The notes under the pieces are model-generated. The model was given only the letters and a program-made list of their open reading frames with translations, had not been told where the DNA came from and searched no databases. Made by a program: the position numbers and the translations under genes. A DNA stretch of 64,000 bases from Fibrobacter succinogenes (GTDB taxonomy: Bacteria; Fibrobacterota; Fibrobacteria; Fibrobacterales; Fibrobacteraceae). Below are positions 44,634 to 53,109 of the stretch, one piece after another (the first letter of the stretch is position 1; each line of letters starts with the position of its first letter). The stretch lies in assembly GCA_902800345.1 (NCBI GenBank), contig CADCDO010000010.1, forward strand, positions 28,893 to 92,892. The letters run 5' to 3'.

Positions 44634-44948
44634 ATGGCAAACGAGGCACTTAGATCTGTTAGCATAAACGTCGCTCAAGAACGTATCCACATCCGCACGG
44701 ACCTGCCCGATACGGACTTGAAGGAGATTGTCGATTTCATCGAAAGTCGTCTCGATAATTCTTCGAAATTTAAACTGGAAATGAAAAAACAGCTTTGCCT
44801 GCTCGCTGTGGAACTCACTTCCGAAATCGTTGAATTACGTAAGCAATTACGCAAGGCCAAGACATTCCATGACCTGATGGACAAGGACATTAGGGAACTT
44901 TCGCTCCAGCTGGACGAAGCGTTTCCCAAGGCCGACAGCCAAGTATAA
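44634..44948 (+). CDS. zapA: Cell division protein ZapA
   Basis: The protein is 104 residues, the usual ZapA size. The N-terminal part (SVSINVAQERIHIRTDLPDT, then LKEIVDFIESRLDN) is the globular domain that binds FtsZ. The C-terminal LTSEIVELRKQLRKAKTFHD and later helix form the dimer/tetramer coiled coil. ZapA bundles FtsZ filaments and recruits ZapB. It follows a ZapB-like gene and precedes a probable 6S RNA, an order that matches the zapA-ssrS arrangement of proteobacteria. The gene ends just before a strong terminator. Confidence 0.85.
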   Translation: MANEALRSVSINVAQERIHIRTDLPDTDLKEIVDFIESRLDNSSKFKLEMKKQLCLLAVELTSEIVELRKQLRKAKTFHDLMDKDIRELSLQLDEAFPKADSQV

Positions 44949-44975
44949 AAAAAGAAATAATATTTTTACATTGAT

Positions 44976-45010
44976 AATCTCGGCCGTTTTGCCGGGATTT
45001 TTTTGTTTTT
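44976..45010 (+). terminator. Terminator after zapA
   Basis: The stem AATCTCGGC / GCCGGGATT (one G-U pair) has the loop CGTTTT and is followed by TTTTTGTTTTT. It separates zapA from the probable 6S RNA, which therefore has its own promoter. Confidence 0.85.
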
Positions 45011-45049
45011 ATCTATTGTTTTTGCTGCGTAAGAAAGATATATTATAGG

Positions 45050-45217
45050 TGGGCATCCCACGGATTTTACACCCGATCTAACAGGAAAAATTCAGCTCGT
45101 TGCTCTTGTGGTTCAGTTTAGGCGCGCACTGACGCGAAAAACAACTCCCCGAGGCGCTGCTATCATTGTAGATTAGTAGTTTCGAGTGTTCGCACCGTAG
45201 GAGATGCCCTTTTTTTA
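45050..45217 (+). ncRNA. ssrS: Probable 6S RNA
   Basis: A stretch of about 165 bases with no reading frame folds as one long rod. Closing stem: GGGCATC(CC)ACGG with CCGTAGGAGATGCCC. Next: ACACCCGA with TCGAGTGT, then CTAA with TTAG. A central bubble follows, then an apical stem CAGCTCGTTG with CAAC...CGAG...CTG, capped by TCAGT/ACTGA. This is the 6S layout (closing stem, central bubble, apical stem) that mimics an open promoter for RNA polymerase. A -10-like TATATTA lies at 45039-45045, just before the start, and the 3' end runs into TTTTTTT. The place downstream of zapA matches known ssrS positions. A covariance search would be decisive. Confidence 0.7.
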
Positions 45218-45227
45218 TGGGGAAAAA

Positions 45228-46265
45228 ATGGAAATTTCCGAGAAGATATCAGAACTTTTAAAAACTGCAGAATCTGAAGATATTTTTGACAAGGCTGTCG
45301 CAGGCTACCTGTTGCCCGACGGCACAAGCCACACCGTCACACTGAACACTCCCGAAGACACAGTCTTTGACATCGCGTCGCTCACGAAGGTCTGCCCCAC
45401 TTCGACGCTCGCGCTTACATACGTCCTCGAAAGCAAGCTTTCGATTGACGCCAAAGTCATCGACTTCATCCCGGAACTTAAGACAAACTATCGTGACGAG
45501 ATTTACGTTTCCAACCTGCTCACGCACAGTCTCGACTACCGCATCCCAATGAAGACGCTCACGGCGCTCCCTCCCGAAGGGATCCTTGACGCCCTCTATA
45601 CCTACCAGTTCGAAGCGGCGCCGGGAACGGTATTCAACTACGGGAACCCCGCAAGCGTATTGCTCGGCATCTTGTTGCAACGGCTGACTGGCAAAAGTTT
45701 GCAGGAACAAGGGAACGAGAGATTCTTTACGCCGCTCGGCATGACCCGTTCCGGCTACGACCCGCTCGCACGCGTCCCGAAATCGGAAATCGCGGCGACA
45801 GAACTCTGCGAGTTCCGCCACCGTGAAATTCAGGGTGAAGTCCACGACGAAAGCGCGTGGGTGCTGCAAAAGCTCTTCCCCGTCGGGAGTGCCGGCATGT
45901 TCAGCTGCGTTCCTGACCTCCTCAAGTTCGTCAAGATGATTCTCATGGACGGAAAATTCGAGGACAAGCAAATCGTCCCCGCCGGGATTCTCGACATCGT
46001 AAGCCACAACGCATTCCCCGACAACTTCGGTGCCTGTGCCGCCCTAGGCTGGGAACTCAACGCCCCCAGATTCATGGGCACCAAGGTCTCGCCACAGGCA
46101 TTCGGCAAGACGGGATTCACGGGTGCAAGCATCGTCGCCGACCCTGACAAGGGAGGCGCCATCGTGCTCCTCAGCAACTTCACGTACCCGCACCGCGAAC
46201 TCAACGCCGACCGCATCCACGCCTTCCGCGCAAAACTATCGGATGCGTTCTTTGAAGAGCTTTAA
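45228..46265 (+). CDS. Beta-lactamase-related serine hydrolase (class C fold)
   Basis: The protein is 345 residues. The catalytic SxxK motif is SLTK in FDIASLTKVCPTSTLAL (about 54-57), the second motif is YGN in GTVFNYGNPASVLLGILL, and the third is KTG in FGKTGFTGAS. The active site is therefore intact. There is no signal peptide, so it probably acts in the cytoplasm, like many members of this family of esterases and peptidases; it need not be a resistance enzyme. I start at the ATG at 45228; a frame from 45204 begins inside the 3' end of the 6S RNA. Confidence 0.85.
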   Translation: MEISEKISELLKTAESEDIFDKAVAGYLLPDGTSHTVTLNTPEDTVFDIASLTKVCPTSTLALTYVLESKLSIDAKVIDFIPELKTNYRDEIYVSNLLTHSLDYRIPMKTLTALPPEGILDALYTYQFEAAPGTVFNYGNPASVLLGILLQRLTGKSLQEQGNERFFTPLGMTRSGYDPLARVPKSEIAATELCEFRHREIQGEVHDESAWVLQKLFPVGSAGMFSCVPDLLKFVKMILMDGKFEDKQIVPAGILDIVSHNAFPDNFGACAALGWELNAPRFMGTKVSPQAFGKTGFTGASIVADPDKGGAIVLLSNFTYPHRELNADRIHAFRAKLSDAFFEEL

Positions 46266-46294
46266 CAGTTAGAAAAAAGCCAAAAATGCAAAAG

Positions 46295-46524
46295 TGGCGG
46301 TGAAATGGAGCAAAAATGCGCAATTTCACCGCCAAAAATTAACTTGTCTGCACCAAAACAAGGCTATTTCTTATTGTGAAAGGCGCCGCTGGCGGTGAAA
46401 TCGCACAAAAAAGCCCAAAAACACCGCCAACATTGGCGTTTTTACAGTTCCTTTTGCGAAAAAAGCTCGTACAAACTAAAAAAGTGGCGGTGAAAACGAC
46501 GAAAATTTCTCGATTTCACCGCCA
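46295..46524. repeat. Three 40-base inverted repeats at exact 95-base spacing
   Basis: Each unit starts TGGCGGTGAAA and ends TTTCACCGCCA or ACACCGCCA, about 40 bases long, at 46295-46334, 46390-46429 and 46485-46524. The starts are 95 bases apart. The loops differ in sequence. The array fills the 294-base gap between the serine hydrolase and dksA-like genes, which are convergent, and has no coding frame. Confidence 0.75.
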
Positions 46525-46559
46525 AAATGGAAAATCAGCACCAAATTGAATACAGAAAA

Positions 46560-47033
46560 TTAGCGGTCCGCGGCCTTGCGGAGCATCTCCTTGCGCTGGG
46601 CTTCGGCGAACATCTTCGCCATTTCCATGCGATTGTCGAGGATTTCCTTTTTCTTGGTTTCTTCCTTGCAGTTCACGCATTTGGTCGCCGTGGGCACGGC
46701 CATGAGCCTTGCCTTCGGAATCAGCTGATTGCAGACCTTGCAAATACCGAACGTCCCATTCTTGATGCGCTTGAGAGCCTCTTCAAGATAAACAAGGTAC
46801 TTGCCTTCGCGTGCCGCCAACGAGAAGTTAGTTTCGAGCGAATTGTAATCCGTCGCGGAATCGGCTCCGTCAGAATCACCGCCATCACCAGACTGGGATT
46901 TTTGGCCCTGGAACACGTTCGCCTTTTCGGACTCGCTTTGGGCGGTCACCAGCTCACGTCTCTTTTCCAAGAGCATCTCCTCAAAAAACTTGAGGTCAGC
47001 ATCGCTCATCTTTACGGGTTTCTTCTCAGCCAT
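46560..47033 (-). CDS. DksA/TraR-family zinc-finger protein
   Basis: The protein is 157 residues. A long N-terminal coiled coil (LKFFEEMLLEKRRELVTAQS) leads into an acidic linker, then a four-cysteine zinc finger FGICKVCNQL...ATKCVNCKEE. DksA-type proteins enter the RNA polymerase secondary channel and modulate transcription with ppGpp. The coiled-coil tip here reads GDSDGADSATDYNS, with acidic residues as in DksA. The C-terminus has an additional helix (MAKMFAEAQRKEMLRKAADR). It is convergent with the serine hydrolase gene, separated by the 95-base repeat array. Confidence 0.88.
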   Translation of the reverse strand: MAEKKPVKMSDADLKFFEEMLLEKRRELVTAQSESEKANVFQGQKSQSGDGGDSDGADSATDYNSLETNFSLAAREGKYLVYLEEALKRIKNGTFGICKVCNQLIPKARLMAVPTATKCVNCKEETKKKEILDNRMEMAKMFAEAQRKEMLRKAADR

Positions 47034-47204
47034 AATAAACTCCTTCTTTGTGAGTTACATTGTGATAAGCACCGCATTAAACTATCTTTTTTTTACAAAA
47101 AAGAGCAATTAAAATATTATTTTTTCAAAAAAAAATGTTGACAAAACGTTAAAAAGCCCCTGTAATTCGACTTTTCTTTCGTATTGGATGTAGCCAGGTC
47201 GTAA

Positions 47205-48833
47205 TCAATGTTTTTTTTGCAGTTCATAAAATGCGTTAAACCATGCCTGGAGGCGCCCCCAATCCTTGTCCCCTTCCTTGTGGACGTAAGTACCCGGCTG
47301 AAAGACCACGACATCGCTTAGCGGGTACTTTCCTACGCGGATTCCTGCAAAACTTCCAAGGAATTCATCGGAAAACTCCAAATCGGAATCATGGATTGTA
47401 ACACCGTCTATTATAATACACAGGTGCTTTTTGTAAACGACAAACGAGACATGGTGTCTTTTGCCGTCAAGGATTTTCGCCTTTCCATAAATGCCGCTTG
47501 CAACAGAATCCTTGTTAGAGTTAATGCTAATGCAAATGGACTTTGAATCCTCTTCGCATTCCGCCATCTTGAAACCGAGAGTGTCACGCCCGGCAGAGAT
47601 AATCATTCGACTGGCAGCCTTGCTGCTATCCGGCTTTTCACTCGAATCTATCCAAAAGCTCAAAGCAAGGTTTTCTTCTTGCCAATCCGATACATAACAG
47701 CTGTCTTCCGAGTCGTCTTCGTCCTGCGTTTTATATAAAATAAAATTGCTCGAACAGTAAACATTGTGATGCCTTTGGAACAGCGTGTCGGCAAATACCG
47801 TATCGCCCGGATTGGCAGACGCATAAAATCGCTTAATATCTTCATTTCTAGTAAACGTGCTCCTCCAGCCGTACGTTAACCAATATACCGTAATGGAATT
47901 CTTTGTTAATTCAGGGAACGTAAGCCAGTAGCGACTATTCGAATCATTTGTAGCGTAGTTGCACAGGACGGCTTCACCCAATTCGTCCACTACGGTATTG
48001 CAGTTTTCTTTTTGAGAGTTTACCACAGGAACAAAAAGCTTTTCTAGGGACTTGTCCAGTCCCAAGGAATCCAGCATCCGGGATGTCGATTTTGGTAACG
48101 CAATCCTAAGAGAATCCTCCGGATATCCGGCGGCATAATCGCTGACATAAAGCGTATCACCCGCCCGCGGATCTATCGAACATCCAACAGAAGAAATTCC
48201 ATCACCGTGCCATGCGTAAAAATCGCCAAAATTCCCCACCGGAAGCCCAGTCACAATAGTATATCCCCTTTTTTGGTCTTCCTTTGAAAAGTATGCACAA
48301 ACAAGCGTCCCATGAAAGCAAACAGAATCAACGGGATTATCGTCCCATCCATTTAAAAAGTTTGAATATAAATGCAATGACGCCGGGACATCCATTACAA
48401 TATCGAAATATATGGAATCCCCGTCCCAAGAAAAGTGTACATTGTCTTTATAACCTAGAAGGGAGTCTGACTTTCCCGATTTCGAAGGCATTTTGGCTAA
48501 AATTCTATAAATGCTCATATATTCAGCAATGTATCCAAATGAAAAATTCCCCTTACTATCGGACATCGTAGAATCCCTAATAACATCATGATAAGATTCC
48601 TCCTTGTCTTCTAGAACAAGGTAAATGCGGGCGCGAGGAATGGGTTTACCAGAGGAATCGCTTACTGATCCATAAAGATATACCGCATATTCAGACGGCT
48701 TCGTTTCTATTCTGGGCTTTTCTACAAACCCCTGATTAGAAGAATCATCGGCCGACACGGAGCTTTCGCTGCACGCGGTAAACAGCAATGCAGCAAACAA
48801 AAAAAGCAAAATCACTTTTTCAGATTTCATCAT
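47205..48833 (-). CDS. Lipoprotein with N-terminal Ig-like/CarboxypepD_reg and C-terminal LamG-like domains
   Basis: The protein is 542 residues with lipobox FTACSES (Cys about 21). Residues about 45-130 (AVYLYGSVSDSSGKPIPRAR, then SDSKGNFSFGYI) resemble a carboxypeptidase-regulatory-like beta sandwich. The C-terminal part (about 375-520: LALSFWIDSSEKP, DGKRHHVSFVVYKKHLCIII) matches the concanavalin/LamG-type sandwich pattern. The middle is unassigned and contains several Cys. It is likely a surface lipoprotein that binds carbohydrate or protein. It stands alone, after a downstream repeat. Starts at 48833 and 48830 are equivalent. Confidence 0.65.
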   Translation of the reverse strand: MMKSEKVILLFLFAALLFTACSESSVSADDSSNQGFVEKPRIETKPSEYAVYLYGSVSDSSGKPIPRARIYLVLEDKEESYHDVIRDSTMSDSKGNFSFGYIAEYMSIYRILAKMPSKSGKSDSLLGYKDNVHFSWDGDSIYFDIVMDVPASLHLYSNFLNGWDDNPVDSVCFHGTLVCAYFSKEDQKRGYTIVTGLPVGNFGDFYAWHGDGISSVGCSIDPRAGDTLYVSDYAAGYPEDSLRIALPKSTSRMLDSLGLDKSLEKLFVPVVNSQKENCNTVVDELGEAVLCNYATNDSNSRYWLTFPELTKNSITVYWLTYGWRSTFTRNEDIKRFYASANPGDTVFADTLFQRHHNVYCSSNFILYKTQDEDDSEDSCYVSDWQEENLALSFWIDSSEKPDSSKAASRMIISAGRDTLGFKMAECEEDSKSICISINSNKDSVASGIYGKAKILDGKRHHVSFVVYKKHLCIIIDGVTIHDSDLEFSDEFLGSFAGIRVGKYPLSDVVVFQPGTYVHKEGDKDWGRLQAWFNAFYELQKKH

Positions 48834-48899
48834 CTCATTCCTAAATCATTTTCTACGAACAAAAGATATTCGTGAATTACAAACCACAAAATAAAAAAA

Positions 48900-48940
48900 T
48901 GCCCGAACCGGGCATGACAAGACTTCACTCAGAATGACAG
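48900..48940. repeat. Dispersed hairpin repeat (GCCCG/CGGGC plus CAGAATGAC type)
   Basis: A short hairpin GCCCGAACCGGGC is followed by ATGACAAGACTTCACTCAG and AATGAC. This is a variant of the same intergenic family that contributes TTCAGAATGAC elsewhere. It lies between two minus-strand transcription units. Confidence 0.5.
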
Positions 48941-48975
48941 ATTCAGGGCTACGAAACCCTAATACCTCTTTCGTC

Positions 48976-49893
48976 TTAGAAAATATCCACATTGAGCTTG
49001 AGTCCGCTCTTTTTCAAGCCTTCGAACAATGCGTCAAAATCCGTCTTGAGTAAGTCAAATTCCTTGTTAATCCTGGAAGATTCTTTCCTAAATAAATTAA
49101 CACTTCCTTCGCTTTCGTCAAACTTCGTGACAACGGCGTTGCACGAATCCGCCAAGGCATTCGCTCGGTCCATGACGCTCTGGACCCGGCTCATCAGTTC
49201 TTCCGCCTTCGCAGCACTTTCGTCTCCGCGGTCCGCAAACTGCTTGAGCGCATTTTCCGCATTTTCGCCGGCGGCATGGAACCCGTCCAGCAGTTCATCG
49301 ACAAGCGACTTCCACTGGCGCACATCGGACTTCGTGATACGAACAAGTTTTTTCGCCTTATTCGCCACGCGCCCCATACGCCTGCCCTCTTCACCTTCCA
49401 GCAACGAATCGGCAAAAAACGTAATCGCTTCCATGATTTCGTGAATATTCTTGAAAATCACAGACAAATTCTTTGAAATTCCAGACGTACCCTCATCATA
49501 GAGCCCGTTCACGGTATCGCCTTCCGCAACCATCTTGCTCGAATTTCCGGTCAAGACGCTCATTTCGCGTTCGCCCATGAGTCCGGCCGTCACCAGCCTG
49601 AACTCGGAATTTACCGGAATTTTCGTATCGGCAAGCACCTTGGCAGTCACATAGACAGCCTCTTCGGTAAGTTTCACATCGACAATTTCACCTTTGGCGA
49701 TACCGCGGACACGCACAAGATTCCCGGGAGAAAGAGTCCCTATCGTCTCGTACCTGACAACAAACGTATAACGCTTGAAATGCGGACTCGCAGGATGGAA
49801 GAGATAAGCCGCCACGCCGCACGAGACGACGATGACGAGAAAGACAAAACTTGCGAGAAGATTTTTCTTGATCTTAAACAGCAAACTATTCAT
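48976..49893 (-). CDS. MlaD/MCE-domain protein
   Basis: The protein is 305 residues. One N-terminal membrane helix (LLASFVFLVIVVSCGVAAYL) is followed by an MCE domain (about 38-115) with GTLSPGNLVRVRGIAKGEIV. A long helical C-terminal region follows (AENALKQFADRGDESAAKAE), as in MCE proteins that form tunnels between membranes. The family handles lipids at the outer membrane. No MlaE permease or MlaF ATPase is visible here. The start overlaps the hprK end by eight bases, so it is the last gene of the lpt-rpoN-hpf-hprK cluster. Confidence 0.8.
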   Translation of the reverse strand: MNSLLFKIKKNLLASFVFLVIVVSCGVAAYLFHPASPHFKRYTFVVRYETIGTLSPGNLVRVRGIAKGEIVDVKLTEEAVYVTAKVLADTKIPVNSEFRLVTAGLMGEREMSVLTGNSSKMVAEGDTVNGLYDEGTSGISKNLSVIFKNIHEIMEAITFFADSLLEGEEGRRMGRVANKAKKLVRITKSDVRQWKSLVDELLDGFHAAGENAENALKQFADRGDESAAKAEELMSRVQSVMDRANALADSCNAVVTKFDESEGSVNLFRKESSRINKEFDLLKTDFDALFEGLKKSGLKLNVDIF

Positions 49894-50917
49894 AAAGAGA
49901 CCAGTTCTGCGGATTAAAATCTAGCAAATCGTCGGTATATTCCCCTTTAGCCTTCGCCTTGATTTTCTGCATAAGCGACTCGTTGAAATCCCGTGCCACG
50001 TTTTGTCCGCTCATCTTCATGAGGACGTTCATGGCGATGACCTCGGAAATAACGGTCATGTTCTTGCCGGGAGCGACCGGCAGCACGACTTTCGGGATTT
50101 TAACGCCCATGATGGATTCTTCCAGTTCATTAAGGCCCGTGCGTTCATACGAAACATCCTGGCGCCACGACTGGAGTTCGACAATCATTTCAATCTTTTT
50201 CACCTTGCGGATGGCATGGATACCGAACATCGAACGGATATCCAGAATCCCGACACCACGAATTTCCATGTGATGCTTGATGAGCGGATCCGGACGGCCG
50301 ATGATGGAATTCCCGACGTGGCTGATGTGGACAACGTCATCAGCCACCATGCGATGCCCGCTTTCGACCAAATCGAGCACGCATTCGGACTTGCCCACGT
50401 TACTGTCGCCTACGTACAACATGCCCACACCATAAACATCCACGAGACTCCCGTGAATAACGGCATGCGGCGCAAAGAACTCTTCAAGAATTCTTTGGGC
50501 AACCTTATTGAACTCGTAAGTATGCAGCGTCGTCGAGAACAGCGGAATACGCAATCGGTTGCACATTTCCTTGAGTTCGCTGTGCGGAGTCTGCGCATGC
50601 GTCACGACCCACATCGGGGCGCGAAAAACGGAAAGGTCCTGGAAAATCTTCGAACGGGCATCAGGCCCAATCGATTCCAGGTAGTTCCATTCCGTATGCC
50701 CGACAACCTGGATTTGCTGCGAGCTATAAACTTTCGTATAACCGGCCATGGCAAGGCCAGGACGGTGGATTCCGCTTTCGGCGATACAGGACTCCATATC
50801 TTCGTCCGGGCAGTGCTGGACCATCTCCAAGTCCTTGCCGTAGCGGATAAAAAAGTCCCGCACCGGGAGACGTTCCCGGTGCAGGATCTTGATATCTTTC
50901 AATCTAGATTCAGCCAT
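49886..50917 (-). CDS. hprK: HPr kinase/phosphorylase
   Basis: The protein is 343 residues. Walker A is VGDSNVGKSE (169-178), slightly different from the usual GDSGIGKSE. GHRMVADDVV follows, with the catalytic Asp pair, and the family signature is IRGVGILDIRSMFGIHAIR. HprK phosphorylates and dephosphorylates Ser46 of HPr in response to metabolites. No HPr gene or PTS enzyme is seen in this window. The gene overlaps hpf by one base and mlaD by eight. In E. coli the equivalent position is held by ptsN, so the cluster links PTS-type regulation to rpoN. Confidence 0.92.
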   Translation of the reverse strand: MAESRLKDIKILHRERLPVRDFFIRYGKDLEMVQHCPDEDMESCIAESGIHRPGLAMAGYTKVYSSQQIQVVGHTEWNYLESIGPDARSKIFQDLSVFRAPMWVVTHAQTPHSELKEMCNRLRIPLFSTTLHTYEFNKVAQRILEEFFAPHAVIHGSLVDVYGVGMLYVGDSNVGKSECVLDLVESGHRMVADDVVHISHVGNSIIGRPDPLIKHHMEIRGVGILDIRSMFGIHAIRKVKKIEMIVELQSWRQDVSYERTGLNELEESIMGVKIPKVVLPVAPGKNMTVISEVIAMNVLMKMSGQNVARDFNESLMQKIKAKAKGEYTDDLLDFNPQNWSLYE

Positions 50918-51234
50918 TATGCCAATTCGGATATCGGCTGGGACCTATGGTCGTTCTGCTTGTCGTTGGCCTTCTTGAGCTGGACCTTGATGCGTTCGAG
51001 CGTTACATCGACCGCCTTGCCCATATTTTCTTCGTCGGCAGAAGCGTTAATGACGGCCCCCGTGATGTTCACGGAAATTTCGCAATGACGCTGGTGTTCG
51101 ACTTCGTGGTCTAGAATAACAGAGGCACTCGTGATGTTCGGGTAAAATTTGGCCAATTTGTCCATTTCTTCCTGAATACGGTCCTGAAGACCTGCAGATG
51201 CGTTAAAGTGACGAGCAGAAAACTGAATATCCAT
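50917..51234 (-). CDS. hpf: Short-form ribosome hibernation promoting factor
   Basis: The protein is 105 residues, the short HPF/YfiA type. MDIQFSARHFNASAGLQDRI and the conserved DHEVEHQRHCEISVNI are the S30AE fold. It binds the 30S decoding centre in resting cells; short HPF acts with RMF in enterobacteria. It is coupled to hprK downstream and lies about 230 bases downstream of rpoN. The intervening 230 bases contain AT-rich promoter-like DNA but no gene. Confidence 0.92.
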   Translation of the reverse strand: MDIQFSARHFNASAGLQDRIQEEMDKLAKFYPNITSASVILDHEVEHQRHCEISVNITGAVINASADEENMGKAVDVTLERIKVQLKKANDKQNDHRSQPISELA

Positions 51235-51462
51235 GATGAACCTCCATTATGTTAATGTTTGTGATTATTAACGTTAAAAAACTTTTGGAACTTCCGTTCC
51301 GCAATTAAAGTATATACATCTTTTTATTTAAAAAAGCCATACCTAAATTCAATTTTAAATAAATAATTCTTCCATTTTGGAGTATTTTTTACGGCTCGCA
51401 GCCAAAAATCCGGCTTTTTATTGCAAAAAGAACGTCTTAATGCGGGCGGAGTAAGTCATTTT

Positions 51463-53100
51463 TTACCGTTTTCTTTGATTTTTGGGCAATATTTTGAGTT
51501 CTTTTTCACGATATTTGGCCACAGTGCGGCGGGCGACCTTGATTCCCTGCTTCAAAAGTTCGTCGCTGATGTCCTGGTCGGAGAGCGGGGAACTCTTGTC
51601 CTCCTCGTCGATAAGCGCCTTGATGGCCGCGATAACCTGCGCGGAACCAACCTCCTCGGCGTCCGGAGACGTTCCCTGCTTGATGCCCGTTGTAAAGAAC
51701 TGCTTGAGTTCGTAAATGCCGTAGGGCGTCTCGACGTACTTCTGGTCCGTCGCGCGCTGCACCGTGCTCACCGCCAAGTGGACGTCGTCTGCGACATCCT
51801 GCAAAATCATCGGCTTGAGGAACGCTGGGCCGTTCTCGAAGAATCCGCGCTGGCGTTTGACAATCGCGCGCATCACAAGTTCAATCGTCGAGAAGCGGTT
51901 ATCGACCGCCTTGATGAGGTCTGTCGCCTTCGCTAATTGCGCCTTTACATATTCCTTGTCTTGCTTGGAAGCGGAAGGGTCCGTCAGAATCGCCTTGTAC
52001 GTCTGGTTGATACGCAAGGACTTCTGCATTTTCGTCTTGAAACAGACGACTTCGTAACTGCCCTTCTTTTCGACAACCTTCAAGTCGGCATTGATAATAT
52101 GCGAATACGAATGCGAAAGCTGGAAGCCCGGGTGCGGGCGCAAGCGAGAAAGACTTGCGACAGCCGCCTTGACCTCGTCAGTCGAGACATTCAGCGCCTT
52201 GGCGATCCTAGGATAGCGGAGCTGCAGCAAGTTGTCGTACTCCTCTTCAAGAATGCGGATGGCAAGGCTCGGAAAATTCGGAATCGCATACGCCTGGATC
52301 AAGAAGCACTCGCGCTGGTCGCGGGCGCCAATCCCGCTCGGCTTGAACGACTGCAAAACATGTATTGCCTCGCGTACAGGGAGGCTAGCCTCTTCGAGCT
52401 TGAGTTCCCCGCGGAGCACCCGTTCGATTTCGTCGATGTACTTGTCGTCTGACTGGACGACCATCGCATCGGAAACGTTGTCGCGATTCACGTCGCAAAG
52501 GAACCCGTCATCATTGATGGAATTGATCAGGTAACGAACAAGCTTGCGGAAATGTTCGTCGGTGATACCGCATTCCTTAAGCTGGTCCTGCAATTCGCGG
52601 GTGCCGTTCCAAAGGCGGAGCTGATCCTCGAGCTGTTCCTGCAAACTCTTGCCTACATCCTTGATGGGACGGTCCCAGTCGTCTTCCGAATCCTTGGAAC
52701 CTGCATTCAAGTCGTTGAACGGCGCATCATCGTAAGACGTCCCGTCGCCCAAGTAACTGTCCCAGTTCACATCTGCCGTAGATTCCCCGTCCAGATAACT
52801 TCCATCGATTTCGGCAGTATCGTCCAAGGAACCACGTGCCAAGTTTTCAATGTCCTCAGGGAACTCCTCCGTCTCTTCCGCACGCGGATCCAGTTCCTCC
52901 GGGTCCTTATCCACAGGGGGCAACTCGTCAAAATCACCGTCATCATCGACTTCGAGAAGCGGGTTGACTTCGACCTCTTCCTTGATGGCCGTTTCCAGTT
53001 CCTGCGAAGTTTTCTGGAGCATCTTCACGGACTGGAGAAGCGCAGGAGAAAGTGTCTGTTCCTGCGTTTGTCCTAAATTTGCCTGCATCCCAAGATTCAT
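51463..53100 (-). CDS. rpoN: RNA polymerase sigma-54 factor
   Basis: The protein is 545 residues. The N-terminal glutamine/leucine-rich activator-interaction region (TQEQTLSPALLQSVKMLQKT) is followed by a very acidic linker (about 55-130, DDDGDFDELPPVDKDPEELD type). The core-binding domain follows. A DNA-binding helix-turn-helix region precedes the RpoN box at the end (VARRTVAKYREKELKILP). Sigma-54 needs AAA+ activators to open promoters; none is encoded in this window. The gene precedes hpf and hprK and follows lptB, the order of E. coli lptA-lptB-rpoN-hpf-ptsN. Confidence 0.95.
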   Translation of the reverse strand: MNLGMQANLGQTQEQTLSPALLQSVKMLQKTSQELETAIKEEVEVNPLLEVDDDGDFDELPPVDKDPEELDPRAEETEEFPEDIENLARGSLDDTAEIDGSYLDGESTADVNWDSYLGDGTSYDDAPFNDLNAGSKDSEDDWDRPIKDVGKSLQEQLEDQLRLWNGTRELQDQLKECGITDEHFRKLVRYLINSINDDGFLCDVNRDNVSDAMVVQSDDKYIDEIERVLRGELKLEEASLPVREAIHVLQSFKPSGIGARDQRECFLIQAYAIPNFPSLAIRILEEEYDNLLQLRYPRIAKALNVSTDEVKAAVASLSRLRPHPGFQLSHSYSHIINADLKVVEKKGSYEVVCFKTKMQKSLRINQTYKAILTDPSASKQDKEYVKAQLAKATDLIKAVDNRFSTIELVMRAIVKRQRGFFENGPAFLKPMILQDVADDVHLAVSTVQRATDQKYVETPYGIYELKQFFTTGIKQGTSPDAEEVGSAQVIAAIKALIDEEDKSSPLSDQDISDELLKQGIKVARRTVAKYREKELKILPKNQRKR

Positions 53101-53109
53101 AAAACGCTC

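Noticed and set aside
43674..44690. 338-codon minus-strand frame opposite the coiled-coil repeats
   Set aside because: Its VDLSVE-type repeats are just the complement of the 42-base coding repeats.
45050..45217. tmRNA or SRP RNA instead of 6S RNA
   Set aside because: There is no tRNA-like end or tag reading frame, and the conserved GGAAGGAAGCAGC-type SRP loop is absent; the single long rod fits 6S better.
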